NCBI GenBank assembly: GCA_964578485.1
Contig: CAZODA010000021.1
Location: 1 to 54,459 of the forward strand
From: CAZODA01 sp964578485
Lineage (GTDB): Bacteria > Bacteroidota > Bacteroidia > Bacteroidales > Marinilabiliaceae
DNA length: 54,459 bases
Reading direction: 5' to 3'
Shown: positions 1 to 7,813 of the stretch, one piece after another
Layout of the letters: every line of letters starts with the position of its first letter
How positions within the stretch are numbered: position 1 is the stretch's first letter
The notes under the pieces: generated by a model
Told to the model about the DNA's origin: nothing
The model's database searches: none
Seen by the model: only the letters and a program-made list of their open reading frames with translations
Program-made: the position numbers and the translations under genes

Positions 1-1
1 T

Positions 2-100
2 GAGTGGGGAAGTCTAATTGCCAAAATATGCGGAAATGAAGTTACTGATTACATAGGAAACTTGATGAATTATTATAGAAAGGTCCTGACATTAAGATAA
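2..100 (+). CDS. 3' end of an unknown gene (truncated by window edge)
   Basis: An open frame enters from the left edge and encodes 32 residues ending in NYYRKVLTLR before a TAA stop at 98-100. There is no recognisable domain in so short a tail. It is followed within a few bases by a palindromic repeat that may end its transcript. The call as coding rests only on the open frame and the position of the repeat directly after the stop, so it could be a chance frame. Confidence 0.4.
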   Translation, partial: EWGSLIAKICGNEVTDYIGNLMNYYRKVLTLR

Positions 101-102
101 AT

Positions 103-167
103 AACCCCGAAGGGGTGAAATTATTATAGTAAGAATGTGACCCTCACACACTCTACCCTTCGGGGTT
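103..167. repeat. Imperfect palindromic intergenic repeat (AACCCCGAAGGG type)
   Basis: AACCCCGAAGGGGT at 103-116 is matched by its near-perfect reverse complement ACCCTTCGGGGTT at 155-167, separated by 38 bases. The 5' arm is itself a small hairpin (CCCC-GAA-GGGG). A T-rich stretch follows on the + strand, so it may act as a terminator for the preceding gene. From memory, similar CCCCGAAGGGG elements are scattered in Bacteroidota genomes, which would make this a dispersed REP-like repeat. Only one copy is visible here. Confidence 0.55.
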
Positions 168-349
168 CTAATTTTATTTTATTGTTTTTTCTTGATATTA
201 ATGTCCGTTGGCGGACAGTTATATACGGAATCGCATACTATTTACTTTCAAGCCTGTCCTTCTATTACGCTGCTTATCAGCGTGTTATCCTGGCTTGGCA
301 TGAAGCTTGAATTAGGATTTATAAGTTATTAATTTAATTTTTTATTATT
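168..349. other. Gene-free stretch with two hairpin-forming segments
   Basis: It holds a perfect short hairpin (TGTCCG at 202-207, CGGACA at 212-217). It also holds a compound hairpin in which CAAGCC (249-254) can pair with GGCTTG (292-297) around an inner stem ACGCTG (267-272) / CAGCGT (278-283). No ORF, clear promoter or RNA gene was recognised. Confidence 0.4.
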
Positions 350-1372
350 ATGACAGATATAGATCTATTAAGGGCAAAAAGAATGTTTTTTAAAACTCAA
401 ATGTTTAAGATTAACATCATAATTTTTATCATTTTCATTTTTTCTTTTAAAGTATCAAATGCTCAAATTAATCGAATAATTGAGATGAATATTGAAAGGA
501 GTCTTATTGCGAAGGGTGATAATCTTCCGGATTTCAATATTCAAAAAGATAGTATGGACATATTTCTAATTGCCTTACATCAGGGGTTTTCAATTAGGGA
601 TTTTCAAGGATTTACCAAATTTGATGATGAAAAAATTAATTCAATAATTTCACTATTGGAAACGAAAAACTTCCTACATAAAATTGATAATTCTTATAAA
701 CCCACAGTTTTTATTGTAAACGCCGAAGAAGGTGAATTACTTTATAAATACGGAAAACCGCTTTCAAGATCTATTGTAAAATCAATAAAAAAGGAAATGC
801 CTGAAATAAAAGCTATGTTCAGCAAGACCGATATTTCTAAAAATGCTGATTTTGAGGATTGGAGTTTTCTTATTTTAAGTAATGTTTTATTAGACTCTTG
901 GCAAATTGATAATGTAGAAAAATATTTTTTAAAAAAAGAAAAGCGCCCTTTACGGAATGGCAAAAATTATTATTATAGCATAATGGAAAATACAAATCCG
1001 AAAACAGAATCATTTGGAATTTATGGAAATCATTATCAATCGATTGAAAATGGACAATACTTATGTGTTTATGGTAATAATCGGAATAATTTCAATGATG
1101 CTTCAACTTTAAATATTATCAACTCTAGGGATTATGAAATTTTCAATCAAATTTCAGAACTTTATCTTCCCTCCTTACTGGAAATTTTTGAAAGCAAAAG
1201 AAAATATTGTAAAAATATTTATACTAAGTTAGCTTATAATGAAGAAATTTCTTTCGAAGAGTTTTTTATTTGGTGGTATCATTTTATTTATACTCAAGCA
1301 ACAGATGAAATGAACAGAATTGGTATGTTGAAGGTAGCTGAAAGTGGGAATTTCTCATATTTAATAAGATAA
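350..1372 (+). CDS. Secreted protein of unknown function
   Basis: A 340-codon frame I do not recognise. A signal peptide is visible near the start: Phe-Lys followed by a run of Ile/Phe and a probable cut at SNA|Q. This fits better if translation starts at the second or third in-frame Met (383 or 401), giving a normal-length signal, than at 350. The mature part has no cysteine pattern, transmembrane segment or repeat that suggests a family, and no T9SS sorting domain at the end. It is unusually AT-rich and Lys/Asn/Ile-rich compared with the genes after it, and it stands alone between a palindromic repeat and the SRAP gene. That fits a strain-variable locus. Coding status is likely; function is unknown. 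Confidence 0.6.
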   Translation: MTDIDLLRAKRMFFKTQMFKINIIIFIIFIFSFKVSNAQINRIIEMNIERSLIAKGDNLPDFNIQKDSMDIFLIALHQGFSIRDFQGFTKFDDEKINSIISLLETKNFLHKIDNSYKPTVFIVNAEEGELLYKYGKPLSRSIVKSIKKEMPEIKAMFSKTDISKNADFEDWSFLILSNVLLDSWQIDNVEKYFLKKEKRPLRNGKNYYYSIMENTNPKTESFGIYGNHYQSIENGQYLCVYGNNRNNFNDASTLNIINSRDYEIFNQISELYLPSLLEIFESKRKYCKNIYTKLAYNEEISFEEFFIWWYHFIYTQATDEMNRIGMLKVAESGNFSYLIR

Positions 1373-1448
1373 ATATCGGAATTTGTATTAGGGATGATAA
1401 AAAATTATATTTAAGTTGTTTAATTTATAAGGCAGTTTTCAGCTTCAT

Positions 1449-1456
1449 TATTTTTG
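1449..1456 (+). promoter_or_regulatory. Candidate -7 box upstream of the SRAP gene
   Basis: TATTTTTG matches the Bacteroidota -7 consensus TAnnTTTG and lies 17 bases before the ATG at 1474. I see no good TTG at the expected 19-21 base distance, so only half of the promoter is supported. Confidence 0.4.
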
Positions 1457-1473
1457 TGTTTTAAATAAAAGAG

Positions 1474-2202
1474 ATGTGTTATACACTATCGTTTGAAAAA
1501 AAGGCACTCAAGGCAGTAAATAATTATTTGAAGGATCATCCTGATTTTGATTCTTATGGAGAATTCGACGAGCTTTATTATTTGGTTTCCGGCTTTGCTC
1601 ATCCAAAGTTACCTGTAATAAAGCACGATAGGATTGAAATCTCTGAATGGGGCTTGATACCATTTTTTGCATCAAATGATGTTAAAGCCGGTGAGTTGGC
1701 AAAGATGACTTTAAATGCCAGGAGTGATACAATTTTTGAAAAAACCTCTTTTCGAAATCCTATAAAGAAAAGCCGTTGTATTTTACCTGTTGATGGTTTT
1801 TTTGAGTGGCATCATAAAGGAAATAAGAAATATCCCTTTTATATTTATCCATCTGATGGTAGGGCATTTTATATGGCTTGTATTTACAATACTTGGCTTA
1901 ATCGTGAAAGTGGTGAAGTGCGAGATACATTTTCTATTATTACTACCGATGCAAATTCCTTGATGGCTAAGGTCCATAATAGTAAAAGGCGCATGCCTTT
2001 AATTTTATCTAAGGATGATCTCAGTATCTGGAATGATCCTTCAACAGATTTAAAGCTTATTAAAGATTTGATGCAGCCTTACTCTTCTGATCTTATGCTT
2101 GCTCATACTATTTCAGCAGATGCCGGTAATTATCGAAAAAACAGGAATATACCGGAAATAAAAAACAAGGTTGCTTATACAGAGCTAAGCAACCTTGAAT
2201 GA
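1474..2202 (+). CDS. SRAP-domain protein (HMCES/YedK family), abasic-site shield
   Basis: A 242-residue protein with the whole SRAP fold. The start gives Met-Cys2; in this family the initiator Met is removed so that Cys2 becomes the N-terminal residue that forms a thiazolidine crosslink with abasic sites in single-stranded DNA. Other family marks are NARSDTIFEK around residue 75, the RCILPVDGFFEW segment near residue 105, and HTISADAGNYR near the C terminus, which supplies the active-site His. The protein protects abasic sites during replication. The start is fixed by the need for Cys2. It converges with the GH10 gene, and its last codons contain the terminator of that gene. Confidence 0.92.
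   Translation: MCYTLSFEKKALKAVNNYLKDHPDFDSYGEFDELYYLVSGFAHPKLPVIKHDRIEISEWGLIPFFASNDVKAGELAKMTLNARSDTIFEKTSFRNPIKKSRCILPVDGFFEWHHKGNKKYPFYIYPSDGRAFYMACIYNTWLNRESGEVRDTFSIITTDANSLMAKVHNSKRRMPLILSKDDLSIWNDPSTDLKLIKDLMQPYSSDLMLAHTISADAGNYRKNRNIPEIKNKVAYTELSNLE
2161..2196 (-). terminator. Terminator of the GH10 gene, embedded in the SRAP coding end
   Basis: AAGGTTGCTTA (2167-2177) and TAAGCAACCTT (2186-2196) form a perfect 11-bp stem with an 8-base loop. Read on the minus strand it is followed by GTTTTTTATTT, a typical U-tract. It lies inside the last codons of the plus-strand SRAP gene. Confidence 0.8.
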
Positions 2203-2223
2203 TTTATTTGAATTTATAATAAC

Positions 2224-4317
2224 TTAATTTTTAATAAGCTTAATAACATCGACTTCTTTGTTGTTTTCGAGTTGTAAGAAATAGATGCCTTTTTGCAGCT
2301 TGTTTAAATAAACTTCTCCCTGTTCATTTAAAATTCCTTTTGTCAATAATTTTCCATCGGAGCTAAAAACTTTATAAGTAGTATTTGTATTTTCTTGTAA
2401 GTTATTTTTTATTTCTATTTGATTATTAAAGGGATTTGGAGAAACAGTCCATTTGCTTTGTTCTTTTATATCTTCATATCCATTGATTGCTGTAGCATGA
2501 TCAGTTTCTTCATAGCCCACTTTGTCCAAATATACACATATCGCTTCAGCACCAAGATTAAAGGTCAAGTAGGCTCCTGATTGTGTTGTTTCTTCATGGA
2601 AATAGAAATTGAATTCTTGTGCTTCTTCGGTTAAATTGATACTTTTTTCAAAAAAAATTTCTGCTCGTCCTACATGCTGTTGCACTAACACGTCAATAGA
2701 TCTTGGGGCATCAGCTTTAGCAATAAAGGAAAGATGATAGTATTTTCCTCCAACAATCGGGACTCCTTGTCTAAGTTGCACACTTCTTCTTGCGGGACCG
2801 GGGCTTTCTGAGGACGGACAAATCATAAGAGCATTTTCTCCAGACATACCCGCATTCTGCACAACCTCCATTGTTGCATTTGAACCACCAAAAGTATGAA
2901 ATGTCCATCCATACGTTTTATTATCGAACTCACCGTTGATAATTACGCTGTTATCTATTTCTCCAAAGTGTGGATAGCCTACATCAGGTTGATTCTCCAT
3001 ATACTCTTCTAACCACAGCAATGCTGCACGTTTACTACCATTGGCATTGATTATCCCTGTACCTTGGCTCCATGTTCTTCCTTCTATGTAGCCCCAAAGG
3101 GTTATTCCGGCAACAGCGGGATGTTCCCAATAAACAGGAAATACATTTTCATAGCTTGTTTTTTGTGAACTTTCATTGTTGCTTGTACCTTTCATATCAT
3201 ATTCAGTAGCATAAATTGGTACTCCTCCTTCAGCCATTAAATCGAGATTGTTTTTTAATGCTGTTGTTCTGTGAGTCATGCCATCAATATTAAAGCTATG
3301 TGCCTGCGTTCCAAAACCGTCTATTATGCCATGGTCTCTTAAAACTTTTATTACATCAAGCATTTCGTTTATTCCCGGTCTGTTGTTTTCTAATTCAAAA
3401 TCGTTCATTACAAGCCTTGAATTTGGAAAATATTCTCTTGTCTTTTCAAACAACCATACTGCCCAATCGTAGCCTGTTTCTCCGGGTCCTCCCAATCCTT
3501 TTCTGAAATATGGTGATCCTTTGGCATGTTCCTGTCCGTTATATGTGTTCAGGTATAAATTTTCATTTAATACATCTATTTGGTCGATATATTCATATCT
3601 CTCAGCAATTGCTGCTATATAGCTTTCTACGGCTGCCCTAAAAGCAGTAACATCATCACTTAAAGCTTCAATCCATGATGGATATTGACTTCCCCATGCA
3701 ATAGCATGATAGCGAAAGCTTAAATTATTGGCTTCTGCCACATTATAAGCTAAATCAGATTGGGTCCAATTCCTTACACCTTGTGTTCTTTCAATAGTAC
3801 CCCATTTTGATCCGTTTTCAGCTGTTACTCCATTCCATAATTGTAAAAAATCCTGACTTGGAGCTAGGTGACTAATAATATTTGCAAGATATTTTCCTTT
3901 TCCTGCACTTATTCCTCTTTTTACAACAGGCTTACTTCCTACGGTAACGAGAGCTCCTGCTGATGTAAATGAAACTCCTCTGTCGTTGGTAGCACGTGCG
4001 GTTATTCTGTAACTTCCTGCTTCTAAGTTTTCCCATATAAAGGAATAGGTGTTGGAATCATGCTCTGATGTTTCAAAAATTTTTGTATCATCAACGAAAA
4101 ATTCCACTTTATCAATACTACTGATAGTTGTTCCTCCCAGGCCTGTAGAATAAACCCTAATCACCATATCACTTCCTTCCTGATAATATGCATTTGTATG
4201 CGGATATGTGATTACACAGGATGGAGGAGTTTCAATTTGTGCATTGACACTGTTCCCCAGGAAAGGACTTAACAAGAATAAAACAAATGATAGTAAAAAT
4301 AATCGTTTCATAGACAA
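2224..4317 (-). CDS. Secreted GH10 endo-1,4-beta-xylanase with CBM and T9SS sorting domain
   Basis: A 697-residue multidomain exo-enzyme. Residues 1-27 are a signal peptide ending in VNA|Q. Residues about 30-127 form an Ig-like beta domain (KVEFFVDDTKI). Residues about 132-445 are the GH10 barrel: the acid/base is Glu252 in DVLNENLY and the nucleophile Glu372 in ATEYD, with the WGSQYPSW and FGTQAHS motifs between. Residues about 455-605 look like a CBM4/9-type carbohydrate-binding module. The last 75 or so (SPNPFNNQIEI ... KGIYFLQL) are a type A T9SS C-terminal domain, so the protein should be exported and probably anchored at the surface. It would cleave xylan internally. It lies downstream of the GH9 gene on the same strand, but a terminator separates the two. 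Confidence 0.95.
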   Translation of the reverse strand: MSMKRLFLLSFVLFLLSPFLGNSVNAQIETPPSCVITYPHTNAYYQEGSDMVIRVYSTGLGGTTISSIDKVEFFVDDTKIFETSEHDSNTYSFIWENLEAGSYRITARATNDRGVSFTSAGALVTVGSKPVVKRGISAGKGKYLANIISHLAPSQDFLQLWNGVTAENGSKWGTIERTQGVRNWTQSDLAYNVAEANNLSFRYHAIAWGSQYPSWIEALSDDVTAFRAAVESYIAAIAERYEYIDQIDVLNENLYLNTYNGQEHAKGSPYFRKGLGGPGETGYDWAVWLFEKTREYFPNSRLVMNDFELENNRPGINEMLDVIKVLRDHGIIDGFGTQAHSFNIDGMTHRTTALKNNLDLMAEGGVPIYATEYDMKGTSNNESSQKTSYENVFPVYWEHPAVAGITLWGYIEGRTWSQGTGIINANGSKRAALLWLEEYMENQPDVGYPHFGEIDNSVIINGEFDNKTYGWTFHTFGGSNATMEVVQNAGMSGENALMICPSSESPGPARRSVQLRQGVPIVGGKYYHLSFIAKADAPRSIDVLVQQHVGRAEIFFEKSINLTEEAQEFNFYFHEETTQSGAYLTFNLGAEAICVYLDKVGYEETDHATAINGYEDIKEQSKWTVSPNPFNNQIEIKNNLQENTNTTYKVFSSDGKLLTKGILNEQGEVYLNKLQKGIYFLQLENNKEVDVIKLIKN

Positions 4318-4334
4318 ATTAATATTGAAATGTT

Positions 4335-4372
4335 AAAAAATAGTTGGTATGCTTTATTTAACATACCAACTA
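4335..4372 (-). terminator. Terminator between the GH9 and GH10 genes
   Basis: TAGTTGGTATG (4341-4351) pairs perfectly with CATACCAACTA (4362-4372) around a 10-base loop. On the minus strand the stem is followed by six T. It sits 12 bases after the GH9 stop and 18 before the GH10 start. Confidence 0.8.
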
Positions 4373-4383
4373 AAAATTATATG

Positions 4384-6891
4384 TTATAAATCGTTTAAAA
4401 GTTCTTGCACAGCATTTGCAAGATACAAATAGGAACCTGCAACTGTTATTACATATTCATTTTCTCCCCATAAAAATGGCCAGTCTTCTTTATTTTCAGG
4501 GAAATCAGGTTTTAAAATTAGCACTCCGGGTACTATACCGCCGGCAATAAATGAGTAATCAGCTCTATTCATTCCATAGGCTACTTTTTTAGATTTCAGA
4601 CCTATTCCTGATACAAAAGAAAGATCTGATTGTGGATGGCAGCCGAAAATATAATTTAATGTTTTAAAGATATGTTCTTTATCTATAATGCCCGGAAAAG
4701 CTTTGTATATCATGTAGTTTGTTATACCATGGGAAATAATACTTGCATTTCCTGCCCATCCACCCTCGGTAATTGGTACTTCAAATGGATTTTGTTTACT
4801 TATCATTTCAATTTCCTGTGCATATAACTTGGCTCTTTCTTCCACTTGTTTAACAAAGCTGTCATCCATATATGGAAGTGCCGGCATTAATGTTGAGGCC
4901 AAGAAAGAGAAGCCTTGTCTTAATCGGGGCCACATTTCCACTATTCTGTCGGCATATCGTTTGTTGCCCGTTGAAATAAGCAATTCAGTTGCAGCTCTTA
5001 GTTCTTCTTGTATCAATGAACCGCCTGTAGTATTTCCTGATATGAAAATATCAGGTTCTTTATTTTGTTCATAATCCCATACCCCTATTGCAGTTTCGAG
5101 GCATTCTTGTGCCAATTGGGGATTATAATCTTTTAAAGCTCTGTATGAAGCTGCCAGTCCTGCTGCCGATCCATAATTTAAGGGCGTTGATTTATTTGTG
5201 AAAGCCCATCTGTCATCAAAAGTTCCACTATAAGGATAGCTGACTTCCAGACTATCGAGTTCGGGATTATATATCAGGTTGTCTGTTTTTGTCAAACCAT
5301 CTCCAAGGTGGGTATATTGAGATATATGTGCGGCAATAATTCCCGGTATGGCATGTCCAACTGCTTTATGTTGCGCCAGTAGTCCAATTGCTCCATGTTC
5401 AATTTGTTGTATAATATCATTTTTTCCATCGGGGTGGTGAAGGTCAACATATCTGTTTTCCTGTTCTACAAGTGTTTCATCCCTATATATTTGGAAATCT
5501 TCCCAGGCATGTACCAAGTACATAACTGTAAAGTATTGTGATTGTGTACGTATATCATAGTCACCGGCATCGTACCAGCCTCCAACGTTAAGTCCGGGTA
5601 TATGTTCTCCGGGTTTATAGGGAGTATCTGTTGTTGGTCCTTGTCTGTACATGTCAAAATGTTCGTGGTTGACAGGTGCTTGTAGTGCATCATCTAAATG
5701 TGAAGCTCCGTGCCACACTCTGTATGCCTCATTCACCAATACATGATCCATTTGAACGGGTAAATACACATCAAGTGTTGGATACCATATATTATCATAT
5801 ACATTTTCATCAATGATAAAAGGGCTGCTTTCAATATCGCCATATTTAAGTGCATAAACGCCGGGTTCCTTAATTTCTGAGAAATCGAGTATTCCATAAT
5901 TGTAGCGCTTATATCTTCCCCAGTCAATTAAATTTTTGTTAATAAGCTCAGTTCGTTTACCGGATTCATCAATTTTTAATACTGATGCCTTATCGAGCAT
6001 TTTATCATTTTTATCGAATTCAATAACGGCTTTTTTATTTTGTACAGGATGATATCCTGCCTGAGAAAAACTAATCACCGGTTCACGTAGCCAGTTGTTT
6101 ACTTGCGAAGGATGAAGTTCCCATTCAATAACAGAGCCTGTTTTATTTGAGGGTATAAGACTACGTAATACTAACCAACCATTTTGTGCTTTATTTCTTC
6201 CATCAAAAAATAATAATTCATTTTCAGATTTAACAGTTATTCTTCGATAATTGTCTTCAGGCGCAAAAACAAAGTTATATCCTCTTGCTATGGGCTTTGG
6301 CTCTGTTAATCCCTGGTCATTGATTCTTGTAGGTCCTGATGGATAAAGCGGAATAACAGCAGGCTTTCCGTCATATAGATAGGTTTTTTCAAAATATGCT
6401 GAGGGTAAAAATTCAAGGTTAAATCCTGCTTTTCCTGCAAGTTTTTCCGGTAATGGTTCATCAAGGTGGACAGAAATAATAATTTTATCCTCTTTAGATT
6501 CTGTTTTTATCATGTATTTAAAGTCAGGATATTCAAGCCATGCTTTAATTGTATTATTTTTTTGGTCAACTTCTTTATTCAGAAATTTAGGAATTGGATC
6601 CCATTGTTCGGGTGTATTGTTGAGTCGCACATCGCCATTTGTAACAATACGTTCACCATGGTGGATAACTTCTATGCCACTCATTTTTGCATCACTAAAA
6701 CTTCCATCATACCAATTAGCAAACATCAAAACATTAATGCCTTGTTGTTCATAGTAATCCAAGTCATTTAATACTAAGTTGTTTTGGCTGCTAACAATGG
6801 ATGTTGAAAGGAAAAAAGGAATACTTAAAATCCAAAATTTTAAAAATTTTAGAGAAAGATTGAATTTGAAACAAATAATTTTTTTCATCAT
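4384..6891 (-). CDS. Exported GH9 cellulase-like glycoside hydrolase with extra N-terminal domain
   Basis: An 835-residue protein. A long N-terminal region with a hydrophobic stretch (residues about 17-35) looks like a signal peptide. Residues about 36-265 form a beta-rich domain I cannot name. Residues about 270-360 are the CelD_N Ig-like domain that precedes many GH9 catalytic domains (ISFSQAGYHP). The (alpha/alpha)6 catalytic domain begins near 365 and carries GGWYDAGDYD at 437-446, with the catalytic Asp pair 441/444. It ends with the GENEYVI segment, where Glu812 is the likely proton donor. Known members are endoglucanases or act on beta-glucans or glucosamine oligomers; the substrate cannot be read here. 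There is no T9SS domain and no lipobox, so it is probably periplasmic, perhaps acting on oligomers released by surface enzymes. Confidence 0.9.
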   Translation of the reverse strand: MMKKIICFKFNLSLKFLKFWILSIPFFLSTSIVSSQNNLVLNDLDYYEQQGINVLMFANWYDGSFSDAKMSGIEVIHHGERIVTNGDVRLNNTPEQWDPIPKFLNKEVDQKNNTIKAWLEYPDFKYMIKTESKEDKIIISVHLDEPLPEKLAGKAGFNLEFLPSAYFEKTYLYDGKPAVIPLYPSGPTRINDQGLTEPKPIARGYNFVFAPEDNYRRITVKSENELLFFDGRNKAQNGWLVLRSLIPSNKTGSVIEWELHPSQVNNWLREPVISFSQAGYHPVQNKKAVIEFDKNDKMLDKASVLKIDESGKRTELINKNLIDWGRYKRYNYGILDFSEIKEPGVYALKYGDIESSPFIIDENVYDNIWYPTLDVYLPVQMDHVLVNEAYRVWHGASHLDDALQAPVNHEHFDMYRQGPTTDTPYKPGEHIPGLNVGGWYDAGDYDIRTQSQYFTVMYLVHAWEDFQIYRDETLVEQENRYVDLHHPDGKNDIIQQIEHGAIGLLAQHKAVGHAIPGIIAAHISQYTHLGDGLTKTDNLIYNPELDSLEVSYPYSGTFDDRWAFTNKSTPLNYGSAAGLAASYRALKDYNPQLAQECLETAIGVWDYEQNKEPDIFISGNTTGGSLIQEELRAATELLISTGNKRYADRIVEMWPRLRQGFSFLASTLMPALPYMDDSFVKQVEERAKLYAQEIEMISKQNPFEVPITEGGWAGNASIISHGITNYMIYKAFPGIIDKEHIFKTLNYIFGCHPQSDLSFVSGIGLKSKKVAYGMNRADYSFIAGGIVPGVLILKPDFPENKEDWPFLWGENEYVITVAGSYLYLANAVQELLNDL

Positions 6892-7287
6892 TTTGTATTT
6901 TTTAGCTATGAATACATTTTAAGCATCCGGCTTCATTATAAAGTCGGAAAACGGAAAATAAAAATTGATTCAGGGAAGGTTTAATATTGTTGACACTATT
7001 GTGATATTGTTAAAAGGAAAATAATTTCACTTTGTGGCTTATAATAAAAGGTTGTAGTCCTTTTCAAAAATAGGCATTTCCCCTTTGTTTCTTGTAAGTT
7101 GCATGGTGGCTTTTTCTGTTTAAATGGTGGACATAATAGTACAGATGTTTAAAAAATAAAAATCAGAAAACAGCTATGAGTTTTTATTTGGAATGGTATT
7201 AATATTTTTTATTTTAGCCAAGATTCTGAGTTTTGAACTTATTTTTTGTGAGATTGTTTTTTTATTGTTCAGGTAAATCGAAATAAT
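6892..7287. promoter_or_regulatory. Divergent regulatory region with octamer repeats
   Basis: About 400 bases between the divergent GH9 gene and the metal-efflux operon. ATATTGTT occurs at 6984-6991 and again at 7004-7011, a 20-base period, with the related CTATTGTG at 6996-7003 between them. Two helical turns between identical octamers suggests an operator, most naturally for the GH9 gene. I found no full promoter and no ORF here. Confidence 0.35.
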
Positions 7288-7710
7288 TTGAAACAAATAG
7301 TTCATATATCATCGGTTGTTTTTGCAAGTATGATGATGTTGGCAGTAAGCTTTATGCCTCATCATCATCATGATAATGGAATGGCATGTTTTTTAACCGG
7401 CCGGCATGAGGAAAAATGTTCTGAACAGCATTCCAATCATAATCCTGTGCAAAATATTCCTACTGAACATTCAAATTGCGGGGTATATCCTGATTTTATC
7501 GTAGAAGAGGCAGATCAGGATATTGCTTCAAAAGCATTTCTTACAAAACATCCTTATTTTGGAAAATTTCAGATTGATCTGTTTGTTTTCTTTAATTCAG
7601 ACTTATCTATTTATAGTTTTAATAAACTTCAATTTTATGGGGCAGTCCCTTTCTTTGCATCTACTTTGAAAAGATCAGCTCCCCCTGCATTACGTGCCCC
7701 TCCTTTTTAA
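7288..7710 (+). CDS. Small exported His-rich protein (DUF6769-like) heading a metal-efflux operon
   Basis: A 140-residue protein. The best start is a TTG at 7288, because the internal ATGs would cut into the hydrophobic signal segment (HISSVVFASMMMLAVSF). A His cluster (PHHHHDNG) follows directly, then cysteines at CFLTGRHEEKC and near SNCG, suitable for metal binding. It resembles the small His-rich proteins often found before heavy-metal RND pumps in Bacteroidota (DUF6769-type, by recall). The adaptor gene starts 103 bases downstream. A role as a periplasmic metal chaperone or sensor is inference. Confidence 0.65.
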   Translation: MKQIVHISSVVFASMMMLAVSFMPHHHHDNGMACFLTGRHEEKCSEQHSNHNPVQNIPTEHSNCGVYPDFIVEEADQDIASKAFLTKHPYFGKFQIDLFVFFNSDLSIYSFNKLQFYGAVPFFASTLKRSAPPALRAPPF

Positions 7711-7813
7711 CATCTTTCTTTAATAATTTTAGTGAATAAAAATTTCGGCATCATTTATAAAATATAATGATAGCCTTAACACATATTTTATAATATTTTT
7801 CATAACAGAACTT

